Assembly: GCF_018332715.1 (NCBI RefSeq)
Contig: NZ_BOQP01000028.1
Location: 1-64,000, forward strand
DNA from: Winogradskya consettensis
GTDB taxonomy: Bacteria; Actinomycetota; Actinomycetes; Mycobacteriales; Micromonosporaceae
Direction: 5' to 3'
DNA: 64,000 bases
Shown here: positions 26,871 through 34,264 of the stretch, piece after piece
How positions within the stretch are numbered: position 1 is the first letter of the stretch
Layout: every line of letters begins with the position of its first letter
Made by a program: the position numbers and the translations under genes
Notes under the pieces: model-generated
Databases searched by the model: none
What the model saw: only the letters and a program-made list of their open reading frames with translations
Told to the model about the DNA's origin: nothing

Positions 26871-28663
26871 CGGTCGTGCCAGGTTTGGCTCAGCCAGGCT
26901 GCCAGCGCGACGGGATCCTTGACGAAGTCGTCGGTCCCGGCGTGGATCGCGCGGACCAGCGAGGGATGTTCAGCCAGTGTCCGTCCCGCCGGGCCGTCGA
27001 GGGCGACGCTGAGGCCGCTCCAGGCGTCGAGGTCGCCCGAATCATCGATGATCCGGCGGGCGTAGCGGGCCGTGGCAGTGGGCTTCTCCCCGGCCAGCAG
27101 GGCGGCGTCGGCGTCGTCCACGCCGAGGGCACGCAGCCGGGGCGTCGGTGTCGCGTCGCCCCGGGTGGCCCAGCGCCGGGCCAGGGCAAGCTGCCCCTGC
27201 GACCAGCGCTTGTCGCCGGCGACGACGTGGTAGCCCGGGTCAAGCAGCGGCGCGGGGTCGCCACGTGACCAGGCGGTGGCTAGTGGCCCGATCGATTCGG
27301 GGGCGGGGGTGAGGTGCCGGATGCGCCAGCCCGCGCGGTGGCGGTCGGTGACGACGCCGGCGGCGTGGAACGGGGCTCCGGTGGTGATGTCGCCCGACCA
27401 TCCGGCGACCCGGTCGGCGAGGCGGGCGATGAGTTGTGTGCCGACCTCGGTGAGCCGTCCGGACGCTGCTGCGACGCTGATGGCCAGCTCGGCCTGGCGG
27501 CGGGCATGGAGATATTCGAACTCGGCCACGACGTCGTGGTGCGCGCGGGCTTCGTCGCGCCAGAAACCGGCAATATTGACAAATGCATATATCCCCTGGA
27601 CAAATCCGGGAAAGCCACGGGGGTCGTCGCGCCAGGGGGCGTAGAAGATCTCGTCGTCGCCGCCGGTCGTCACGGGTAGCAGGTGGAGGAGTGCACCCAG
27701 CTGGATGTGCGCATGCTCGTGGACCAGTGCGACTGCGAGGGAACGTGCGTCGTACGGCTCGGAGACCAGCACGCTGCCGAATGCCTCCCCGGTCGAGGCG
27801 CTGCGGGTCACATTCCCGCCGTCGTCGGCGAGCGGCACGATCGAGAGGATGGCCGACGCCATGGCCTGCGCGCTGGTGCGGTGGGTGGTGCAGAGGATCT
27901 CCCACGCGCCGGCTGTCAGCGCCGTCCACCGGTCGGCCTCGGCCCGGGGCAGACGGCGTGGCTCGGCGGGATCACCGAGGTCCCGGAACGGGTCCAGATC
28001 ATCTAGCGTCACGTTCAGCGCAGGGTCGGTGCCGAGACTGAGTTGTCGCAGCTCCCGCCATCCGGTGTCGTCGGCCGGTGCTTCCCCGTCGACCGGGCGC
28101 CGGATGACGGTTCCTCCGCAGCGCAGCGTCACCTCGCCGGCGTGTGTCTCCGCCTCCACGACGGTCCACCGGGTATGGGCGGGGAAGACCGCCGCCCCCA
28201 GGCCCGGGAGCATCGCCTGGCCATCACGGGCGGGAATGAGCGTCGTCCAGTCGTGGCCGTGCCTTACGGCGGCGACGAATGCCACCGCGTGCAGCACTCC
28301 CGCATCCACCCATAGTGGTGCGTCGGACTCGACGAACCCCAGGGAGCGGCGCATCAGGTACGCGGCCCACGCTCCCACCTGGGGGTGGAGCAGAACGTCC
28401 CGGATGATGTCCCGATCGTCGTCGTCGACCTTCTGCAGCAGGTCGAGGGCGTGCGCCGCGGGTGGCAGGTTGCCGAGGAACTCCGGCCGGCCGGTCAGGA
28501 GATCGGTGACGGATTTGACGATCAGCAGCCGGCGGCTGAATTCGGTAATGCGGAGTTCGTGGGTGAGTTCCGCGCTGCCCTGACCGCGATAGAGCAGGTC
28601 CAGGTGGGACTTTTGGAGGCGATGGTTCGACAACGGCATCGGTCCCCCCAGCGACAGCGTCAT
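26867..28663 (-). CDS. HExxH-motif protein, putative peptide-modifying (aKG-HExxH-type) enzyme
   Basis: The 598-residue protein carries HEHAH at residues 315-319 (ALVHEHAHIQLGALL). It has the family-typical opening (HRLQKSHLDLLYRGQG...SRRLLIVKSV) and HPQVGAWAAYLMRR near residue 93. This is the family I know as mod_HExxH, found alone or fused to radical-SAM proteins in FxSxx-COOH and related peptide systems and recently annotated as peptide beta-hydroxylase. A metal-dependent modification of a small peptide is therefore likely; the substrate could be encoded at 25291-25467. No radical-SAM partner is present in the window. The start codon overlaps the stop of a short upstream frame (ATGA). Confidence 0.75.
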   Translation of the reverse strand: MTLSLGGPMPLSNHRLQKSHLDLLYRGQGSAELTHELRITEFSRRLLIVKSVTDLLTGRPEFLGNLPPAAHALDLLQKVDDDDRDIIRDVLLHPQVGAWAAYLMRRSLGFVESDAPLWVDAGVLHAVAFVAAVRHGHDWTTLIPARDGQAMLPGLGAAVFPAHTRWTVVEAETHAGEVTLRCGGTVIRRPVDGEAPADDTGWRELRQLSLGTDPALNVTLDDLDPFRDLGDPAEPRRLPRAEADRWTALTAGAWEILCTTHRTSAQAMASAILSIVPLADDGGNVTRSASTGEAFGSVLVSEPYDARSLAVALVHEHAHIQLGALLHLLPVTTGGDDEIFYAPWRDDPRGFPGFVQGIYAFVNIAGFWRDEARAHHDVVAEFEYLHARRQAELAISVAAASGRLTEVGTQLIARLADRVAGWSGDITTGAPFHAAGVVTDRHRAGWRIRHLTPAPESIGPLATAWSRGDPAPLLDPGYHVVAGDKRWSQGQLALARRWATRGDATPTPRLRALGVDDADAALLAGEKPTATARYARRIIDDSGDLDAWSGLSVALDGPAGRTLAEHPSLVRAIHAGTDDFVKDPVALAAWLSQTWHDR

Positions 28664-28911
28664 GCCCTGACGTCGACGACTCTCAATGCGCCGGGCAAGC
28701 TCATGATACGCACGGTGGGCGAATGCCCATACTTATTCACGTAAGTCAATTCGGCGAAGCCGCCGCCGCCGTCGAAATGGGGCGAATTCCGGGAATGCGG
28801 TAACTGTAATTCCCGGGCGGTGGCGGGTGGTCGTGATGCCGCCCGCGCCCGGCGGGCCCGCGGTGGCACGTCTACCCGGCCCGGACGCCTCGGGTGCGTA
28901 AGGGCAATCAA
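28660..28911 (-). CDS. Short open frame coupled to the HExxH gene (doubtful)
   Basis: A reading frame of up to 83 codons (TTG 28911, with an internal GTG at about 28737 giving 26 residues) ends in a TGA that overlaps the HExxH start codon as ATGA. Its second half reads FDGGGGFAELTYVNKYG and then LPGALRVVDVRA. No clear SD sequence precedes any start. Third-position GC is only about 70%. The coupling is the only reason to list it; it may be a second peptide, or chance. Confidence 0.22.
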   Translation of the reverse strand: MIALTHPRRPGRVDVPPRARRARAASRPPATARELQLPHSRNSPHFDGGGGFAELTYVNKYGHSPTVRIMSLPGALRVVDVRA

Positions 28912-28919
28912 TCTTTAAA

Positions 28920-28976
28920 TCTTCTTCAAAGAAGAGGTACGCCCGTGGCGCGCTCCCGCATAGTCGAGCGCGCCAC
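28920..28976 (+). other. Hairpins in the leader of the CAP gene
   Basis: Upstream of the CAP gene the DNA contains a small A/T-rich hairpin (TCTTCTT/AGAAGA, 28920-28935) and a perfect 11-bp stem (GTGGCGCGCTC 28945-28955 with GAGCGCGCCAC 28966-28976). The rest of 28664-29023 contains a possible leftward -35 (TTGACT, 28744-28749, minus strand) for the HExxH unit, and no better gene. I do not recognise a known riboswitch. Confidence 0.45.
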
Positions 28977-29023
28977 CCCCCAGCCCGCGGGAGTCACCGC
29001 CCGCCCGATCGATGAGGTACATC

Positions 29024-29863
29024 GTGTCTTCGCGTCACCGTATGCCGATCAAGCGGACCCGTTACATCGTGCTCGCCACCTGCACCCTCGGGCTGCTCGG
29101 GGCCGGTGCTGCCGGTGTCGCGTCCGCGCAGACGACCCATCATCGGCCGCAGGCTGTGCGGCATGCGAATCCGTCGCTCGGGGCGGCGACGAACACGGTC
29201 AACGCCTCGCGGGGGCGGTATCACCCGCGGCCGACGAAGTCTGTGACGAGCAAGCCGACGGCCAGCCCGTCCGCGACGCCGACCAGTCCCGCGCCGACGA
29301 CGGTCGCCCCGACGACTGTCGCTCCGACTACGACGGCGCCCACGACCGCGCCTGCCACCACGGCGCCGACGACTCCGCCGGCCACGAAGCCGCCGGTCAC
29401 TGTTGCGCCGACCACCGCGCCGACGACTGCGCCGCCGAGCGGGGATGCTGTGCTTGATCAGGTGCTCGCGCACATCAACAGTGCGCGGACGTCGAGCGGG
29501 CTTTCGGCGTACACGCTGAGTGCTGATCTTTCGAAGGCCTCAGCGGCCCACAGTGCTCTGATGGTCGGGGGTTGCGGGCTTTCGCACCAGTGTGCGGGTG
29601 AGGCAGGGCTCGGGGACCGGTTCACGGCGGCGGGGGTGTCGTGGACGTCGGCCGGGGAGAACATCGGTCAGGGCAACGCCGGTAACAACCAGGCGGAGAT
29701 CATCGCCGCGGCCAACGGGCTGACCGATCTGATGCTGGCCGAGGTCGCGCCGAACGACGGGCACCGCAAGAACCTCCTCAACTCCGGGTTCAAGCGGATC
29801 GGGCTGGCGGTCACCCGGGGCGCTGACGGGCGCGTGTGGGTCACGCAGGACTTCGTCAACTGA
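29024..29863 (+). CDS. Secreted CAP (SCP/PR-1)-domain protein
   Basis: This 279-residue protein begins with a signal peptide (RYIVLATCTLGLLGAGAAG, cleavage likely after VASA). A Thr/Pro/Ala linker with PTTVAPTT-type repeats follows to about residue 140. The CAP domain (144-279) has SARTSSGLSAYTLSADLSKA, GENIGQGN and HRKNLLNSGFKRIGLAV. CAP proteins are secreted and of varied function; in actinobacteria they are linked to the cell wall. GTG 29024 is preferred because GAGGT lies 6 nt upstream; ATG 29012 is possible. Confidence 0.85.
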   Translation: MSSRHRMPIKRTRYIVLATCTLGLLGAGAAGVASAQTTHHRPQAVRHANPSLGAATNTVNASRGRYHPRPTKSVTSKPTASPSATPTSPAPTTVAPTTVAPTTTAPTTAPATTAPTTPPATKPPVTVAPTTAPTTAPPSGDAVLDQVLAHINSARTSSGLSAYTLSADLSKASAAHSALMVGGCGLSHQCAGEAGLGDRFTAAGVSWTSAGENIGQGNAGNNQAEIIAAANGLTDLMLAEVAPNDGHRKNLLNSGFKRIGLAVTRGADGRVWVTQDFVN

Positions 29864-29920
29864 GAGCGGTAGCTGCCGTTCGGCAACCACGCAACGCTGC
29901 ACTACTGATCCGTTCAGCTG

Positions 29921-29954
29921 AAAGGCGCCTGGCCGTGCGGCCAGGCGCCTTTTG
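29921..29954. terminator. Rho-independent terminator after the CAP gene
   Basis: AAAGGCGCCTGGCC (29921-29934) pairs perfectly with GGCCAGGCGCCTTT (29939-29952) across a GTGC loop, with T residues on both outer sides, so it can end both the rightward CAP gene and the leftward gene that stops at 29960. Confidence 0.9.
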
Positions 29955-29959
29955 CTTGG

Positions 29960-30340
29960 TCAGCGGTAGCGGCCCAGGCCTACGGCGTCGAACTCGTCGA
30001 AGTGGCCGCCGGGGATTGCGCCCAGGTGGCGCAGGGCCTGGGAGATCGGGGTGGGGTGCGTGGGTGGGTCGTCCTCGTCCTGCACGAGGGGGCCCAGGAC
30101 CAGGTCGCCGCCGGCGCAGACCACCGCGAACTGCGAGCCCGTGCCGGCGAAGTACTCGGCCTCCACGTACGCGATCGGTCCTGCCGCCGACCAGGCCTCC
30201 AGCGTGCGGTTGTCGGTGTCACCCAGGCGCAGGTCGGGCGGTATCCGTACGAGAGCCAGGCCCTGGTCGAGCGGCAGCGGCTCCCCGGCCTGTGTCACGA
30301 CGGCCGGGGAGCCCAGGACGGCCCGCAATACGTACGCCAT
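29960..30340 (-). CDS. Conserved hypothetical protein
   Basis: The 126-residue protein is mixed alpha/beta with a central strand pair (PIAYVEAEYFAGTGSQFAVV) and an acidic loop (QDEDDPPTHPTP); I do not recognise a catalytic motif. Its start lies 4 nt after the stop of the RDD gene, so it is the second gene of a leftward pair. Confidence 0.75.
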   Translation of the reverse strand: MAYVLRAVLGSPAVVTQAGEPLPLDQGLALVRIPPDLRLGDTDNRTLEAWSAAGPIAYVEAEYFAGTGSQFAVVCAGGDLVLGPLVQDEDDPPTHPTPISQALRHLGAIPGGHFDEFDAVGLGRYR

Positions 30341-30344
30341 GAGG

Positions 30345-30770
30345 TCAGTTGCGGACGACGAGGGTCTTGGCGGCCATGTCGCCGAGGCGGCGGCGGCGTG
30401 AGGAGTTGACCACGATGATGAGGCCGACGAGGTAGCCGATGAGGCCGTCGATCAGGCGTAGCAGGGTGCGGACCAGGACCGAGACGAAGTCGGGGCGGCC
30501 GCCGTCCTCGTTGACGACGCGGATGCCGGTGACCATTTTGCCGACCGTGCGGCCGAGGAAGCCCTCCATCAGCAGGTAGTAGGCCAGGGCGAGGACGAGC
30601 AGGATGCCGCTGCCGCCGACGTCCAGCTGGGTGAGGTCGATGTCCGAGGTGGGGAGGTCGAGGTTGAAGACGTTGCTGATGATGGCGCTGAGGATGCTGA
30701 ACACGAGGCCGTCGATCAGGGTCGCGACGATGCGGCGGCCGGTCACGTGCACGTTGAGAGAGGGGTTCAC
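30345..30770 (-). CDS. RDD-family membrane protein
   Basis: The 141-residue protein shows the RDD pattern: R and D in TGRRIVATLIDGLVF near the N-terminus, a central helix ILLVLALAYYLLMEG, GRTVGKMVTGIRVV, and a last helix pair with the second RLIDGLIGYLVGLI. RDD proteins are small membrane proteins of uncertain, possibly transport, function. I choose GTG 30770, since TACCTT lies 7 nt upstream and no SD is seen (leaderless); TTG 30779 would add three residues. Confidence 0.85.
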   Translation of the reverse strand: MNPSLNVHVTGRRIVATLIDGLVFSILSAIISNVFNLDLPTSDIDLTQLDVGGSGILLVLALAYYLLMEGFLGRTVGKMVTGIRVVNEDGGRPDFVSVLVRTLLRLIDGLIGYLVGLIIVVNSSRRRRLGDMAAKTLVVRN

Positions 30771-30777
30771 CCGCAAC

Positions 30778-30783
30778 AAGGTA
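30778..30783 (-). promoter_or_regulatory. Candidate -10 box for leaderless RDD gene
   Basis: On the minus strand TACCTT is followed after 7 nt by GTG 30770. This is the same spacing as at six other leaderless candidates in this window. Confidence 0.5.
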
Positions 30784-30790
30784 GCGAACG

Positions 30791-31936
30791 TCAGCAGCCG
30801 ATCCTGGTGGCTGCCACCGCGACGTCGTCGTACCAGAGGGTGTCAGCGCCCTCGCCGTAGCTTTCCCAGCCCAGGCGCAGGTCGGTGAGGCGGGGGCGGT
30901 AGGTGCGGTTGAGCCACTGGCTGTCGATGTCATGAGTGGGTACGCCGTCCTGGCGCAGCCCCGGCACCGAGACGCCGTCGAGCCAGGTCTCCATCGTGCC
31001 GTCCGCGCCGTTCACGGAGAACTCGACGCAGGTCCAGGTGTTGACGGGCAGCGGGCGGGACAGGGCGACGCCGGCGGGGCTCTGTTCGGGCAGGGTCGCG
31101 TCGTCGGAGGCGCGGTTCCATTGCAGGGCGGCGTTCTGGCCGCCGAAGCGCAGGTCCTTGTTGGCGTCGGCGGCGTCGCGCAGGGCCACGGCGGTGGTGT
31201 GGGCCACCGGGAGCGCGGTGGTGTGGCGGACCCAGTAGCGGACGTACCAGGCGGTGGCGGCCGGGTTGAGGATGCTGGTGTTGGCCGCGAACACGTGGTT
31301 GCAGTAGCCGGCGGCGCCGTTGATGCGCAGCGACGTGGTGCCGGTGTGCGCGACCGCCTTGTCGATGGTCGCGGTGCCCGCCCCGGAGCAGTCGGGGGTG
31401 GAGACGGACCAGTCACCTGCCGGCGTACCCGCGGCCTGGTTCTCAAAGCTGTCGCCCGAGCCGGATGAGGGCGGCGGAGTGGACGTAGGCGGAGAGGAAG
31501 GCGACGGCGAGGAAGGGGAGGGGGAAGGGGCGGCACCGGAGCAGGAGATCCCGTTCACCGCGAAGTCCGTGGGCGTGGTGAAGGACCCGGTGGAGGTGCC
31601 CTGGACGCCGAAGGAGGCCGAGGCGCCCGTACCCAGCGAGCCGTTCCAGGCGACGTTGGTCGCCGTGACCGCACGGCCGGACTGGGTGACGCCCGCGTTC
31701 CAGCCCGAGGTGATCTGCTGGCTGCCCGGGAACGTCCAGGTCAGCGACCACGAGGTGAGCGGGGCGGCGTTGTTGGTGAGTTTGATGTCTGCGGTGAAGC
31801 CGGTGCTCCACGAGTTCGTGGCCCAGGCGACATCGCAGGCGGTGACGGCGAAGGCGGGTGCGGTCGCATAGCCGGCGGCGAGGACGGTCGCCGCGGCAGC
31901 GAGGGTGACACCCAGGATTTGGGAGCGCTTCCACAT
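30791..31936 (-). CDS. Secreted CBM2 protein with Cip1-like domain
   Basis: The 381-residue protein has a signal peptide (MWKRSQILGVTLAAAATVLAAG...AFA). It continues with a family 2 carbohydrate-binding module (residues ~31-130, with WSTGFTADIKLTN, SWSLTWTFPG and WNGSLGTGASASFG), a Pro/Ser linker and a C-terminal beta-jelly-roll (~162-381, with GYCNHVFAANTS, WYVRYWVRHTTALP and LRLGWESYGEGADTLWYDD). I recall the last domain as Cip1-like, related to a fungal cellulose-regulon protein with lyase-like fold. It should bind cellulose or other plant polymer outside the cell. A CebR/CelR-type operator lies inside its first codons. Confidence 0.85.
   Translation of the reverse strand: MWKRSQILGVTLAAAATVLAAGYATAPAFAVTACDVAWATNSWSTGFTADIKLTNNAAPLTSWSLTWTFPGSQQITSGWNAGVTQSGRAVTATNVAWNGSLGTGASASFGVQGTSTGSFTTPTDFAVNGISCSGAAPSPSPSSPSPSSPPTSTPPPSSGSGDSFENQAAGTPAGDWSVSTPDCSGAGTATIDKAVAHTGTTSLRINGAAGYCNHVFAANTSILNPAATAWYVRYWVRHTTALPVAHTTAVALRDAADANKDLRFGGQNAALQWNRASDDATLPEQSPAGVALSRPLPVNTWTCVEFSVNGADGTMETWLDGVSVPGLRQDGVPTHDIDSQWLNRTYRPRLTDLRLGWESYGEGADTLWYDDVAVAATRIGC
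31920..31933. promoter_or_regulatory. CebR/CelR-like operator
   Basis: TGGGAGCGCTTCCA differs at one position from the 14-bp palindrome TGGGAGCGCTCCCA bound by the LacI-type cellobiose-responsive repressors CebR (Streptomyces) and CelR (Thermobifida). It covers codons 2-6 of the CBM2 gene, i.e. about +4 to +17 if the mRNA is leaderless. Such a position would block transcription. No cebR gene is in the window. Confidence 0.8.
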
Positions 31937-31943
31937 ATAGATG

Positions 31944-31949
31944 AACGTA
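31944..31949 (-). promoter_or_regulatory. Candidate -10 box for CBM2 gene
   Basis: On the minus strand TACGTT is followed after 7 nt by ATG 31936 with no SD sequence, consistent with a leaderless transcript. Confidence 0.5.
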
Positions 31950-32111
31950 CATATCAAGAGGTGTGATCGGAAGAAGCGTCCGACACGAGATCTTGATCGG
32001 CGGGTAACTGATCGGCAGTATCTTCCACTGAGTGGGACGGTAGTCTGCGAAGCAGCCCGTCTCGGGTATGAGCCATCGATGTCTCCACCCCCGGAAAGGA
32101 CGGTGTCGGCT

Positions 32112-33227
32112 GTGAAGGTCGGCATTCCGAGCGAAGTCAAGAACAACGAGTTCCGGGTGGCGATCACGCCGGCCGGGGTCTACGAGCTGAGCCGCGCGGG
32201 TCACGAGGTCTTCGTGCAGGCGGGGGCCGGGGACGGCTCCTCGATCGCGGACGCCGACTACGCGGCGGCCGGGGCGAAGATCCTGCCGGGCGCCGACGAG
32301 GTGTGGCAGACCGCGGACCTGATCCTCAAGGTGAAGGAGCCGGTCGCGGAGGAGTATCCGCGGATGCGCGAGGGGCAGGTCCTGTTCACGTATCTGCACC
32401 TGGCCGCGTCGAAGGAGTGCACCGACGCGCTGCTGGATCGCAAGGTGACCGGGATCGCGTACGAGACCGTGGAGCTGCCCGACCGGTCGTTGCCGCTGCT
32501 CGCCCCGATGTCCGAGGTCGCGGGCAGGCTCGCGCCGCAGGTCGGCTCGTACCACCTGATGCGCTCCGGTGGTGGTCGTGGCGTGCTGATGGGCGGGGTG
32601 CCCGGGGTCTACGCGGCGAAGGTCGTCGTCATCGGTGCCGGGGTGTCCGGGATGAACGCCGCGGCGATCGCGCTGGGCATGCAGGCCGAGGTGCTCGTGC
32701 TCGACAAGAACATCGCCCGGTTGCGTGCGGCCGACGCCGATTACCGAGGGCATCTGCAGACGATCGCGTCCAACGCGTACGAGATCGAGAAGGCCGTCAT
32801 CGACGCCGACCTGGTCATCGGCGCGGTCCTGGTCCCGGGTGCGAAGGCACCCAACCTGATCTCCAACGACCTGGTCTCGCGGATGAAGCCGGGCAGCGTG
32901 CTCGTCGACATCGCGATCGACCAGGGCGGCTGCTTCGAGGACTCGAAGCCGACGACGCACGCCGACCCGGTCTACCCGGTGCACCAGTCGATGTTCTACT
33001 GCGTGGCCAACATGCCCGGGGCAGTGCCGCACACCAGCACATATGCACTGACCAACGTCACTTTGCCGTACGCCCTGGAGCTCGCCAACCTGGGCTGGCG
33101 CGACGCCGTCAAGGCCGACCCGGCGCTGGCCCTGGGTCTCAACACCCACGACGGCAACGTCGTCTACGGCCCGGTCGCCGAGGCGCACGGCATGACGGCC
33201 GTCCCGCTCGCCGAGGTGCTGAGCTGA
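32112..33227 (+). CDS. ald: L-alanine dehydrogenase
   Basis: The 371-residue enzyme interconverts alanine and pyruvate with NAD. Length equals the mycobacterial enzyme, and the catalytic residues fall at the same numbers (K75 in LILKVKEP, H96 in YLHLAAS). The Rossmann motif IGAGVSGMNAAAIALG and VDIAIDQGGCFE are intact. GTG 32112 gives the canonical start VKVGIPSEVKNNE; GGAAAGGA is 12-19 nt upstream, a rather long spacing. It is divergent from the CBM2 gene. Confidence 0.95.
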   Translation: MKVGIPSEVKNNEFRVAITPAGVYELSRAGHEVFVQAGAGDGSSIADADYAAAGAKILPGADEVWQTADLILKVKEPVAEEYPRMREGQVLFTYLHLAASKECTDALLDRKVTGIAYETVELPDRSLPLLAPMSEVAGRLAPQVGSYHLMRSGGGRGVLMGGVPGVYAAKVVVIGAGVSGMNAAAIALGMQAEVLVLDKNIARLRAADADYRGHLQTIASNAYEIEKAVIDADLVIGAVLVPGAKAPNLISNDLVSRMKPGSVLVDIAIDQGGCFEDSKPTTHADPVYPVHQSMFYCVANMPGAVPHTSTYALTNVTLPYALELANLGWRDAVKADPALALGLNTHDGNVVYGPVAEAHGMTAVPLAEVLS

Positions 33228-33250
33228 GCGTTCCCGTTCTGCAGCGGACG

Positions 33251-34153
33251 GTGCAGACCTATCTCGACCACCTGACCGTCGAGCGGGGCCTGTCCCGCAA
33301 CACGCTCACGTCGTACCGGCGGGATCTGGATCGTTATCTGGAATCCCTGACCGCGGCCGGGGTCACCGACCTGGCCGCGGTCACCCCCGCCGATCTCACC
33401 AGACACCTGCTCCAGCTGCGGGAGGGGTCACCGGAGCATCCAGCGCTTTCGGCCTCGTCGGCCGCACGGGCGATTTCAGCGGTACGCGGACTGCACCGTT
33501 TCGCCGCCCGCGAAGGCATCGCCGCGCATGACGTGAGCCGTGACGTCAAACCCCCCACCCCGCCGAAACGCCTGCCCAAGGCCCTCGACGTCGACCAGGT
33601 GACGCGGCTGCTCGGCACGGTCACCGGCGACGAGCCCCTGGCCCTGCGCGACCGGGCGCTGCTGGAATTCCTCTACGGCACCGGCGCGCGGATCTCCGAG
33701 GCGGTCGGGCTGGCGATCGACGACCTGGACCGCAGCGTGGTGACACTGCACGGCAAGGGCGGCCGGACCAGGGTGGTGCCGCTCGGAACGTACGCGCGTG
33801 ACGCGCTCGACGCGTACCTGGTGCGTGGTCGTCCTCCGCTCGTGGCCGCGGGCAAGGGCACTCCGGCGGTCTTCCTCAACGCCCGCGGGGGTGGACTGTC
33901 GCGCCAGAGTGCCTGGACGATCCTGCACCGCGCCGCGCACGCTGCGGATCTTCCTGTGGACGGTGCGCACGCCGTCTCACCGCATACACTGCGACACTCG
34001 TACGCGACACACCTGCTCGACGGCGGCGCCGACGTCCGCGTCGTGCAGGAGTTGCTGGGTCACGCATCGGTGACCACGACGCAGGTCTACACGCTGGTGA
34101 CAGTGGACCGGCTCCGTGAGGTGTACGCCACCTCCCATCCCCGCGCTCGTTAA
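33251..34153 (+). CDS. xerD: Tyrosine recombinase XerD
   Basis: The protein resolves chromosome dimers at dif with XerC. It has the N-terminal SAM-like domain (TYLDHLTVERGLSRNTLTSYRRDL) and the catalytic set: R in GTGARISE, K in HGKGGRTR, HTLRHSYATHLLDGG, HASVTTT and Y in QVYT. Homology begins near 33230, but no ATG, GTG or TTG is in frame there. The first usual start is GTG 33251 (300 residues), while CTG 33224 would give the expected ~309. It follows ald directly and precedes parA as in Rv1701-Rv1708. Confidence 0.92.
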   Translation: MQTYLDHLTVERGLSRNTLTSYRRDLDRYLESLTAAGVTDLAAVTPADLTRHLLQLREGSPEHPALSASSAARAISAVRGLHRFAAREGIAAHDVSRDVKPPTPPKRLPKALDVDQVTRLLGTVTGDEPLALRDRALLEFLYGTGARISEAVGLAIDDLDRSVVTLHGKGGRTRVVPLGTYARDALDAYLVRGRPPLVAAGKGTPAVFLNARGGGLSRQSAWTILHRAAHAADLPVDGAHAVSPHTLRHSYATHLLDGGADVRVVQELLGHASVTTTQVYTLVTVDRLREVYATSHPRAR

Positions 34154-34264
34154 CCGATAGGCACCAGTGGGCGACACGCCGAACGGGTGACCCCGGATGG
34201 GCGGTCCGGGTGGCGTACAGTCGGGCATCGGCTCCGGCTGCGGGTCGAGAGGGGGCTAGAGGTC

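Noticed and set aside
21421..28663. Radical-SAM or TIR-type partner of an FxSxx-COOH system
   Set aside because: No CxxxCxxC radical-SAM motif or TIR-like gene occurs in the block, so it is not a complete known FxSxx-COOH system.
28920..29023. c-di-AMP (ydaO-type) riboswitch upstream of the CAP gene
   Set aside because: Hairpins exist, but the conserved sequence blocks of that riboswitch are not present.
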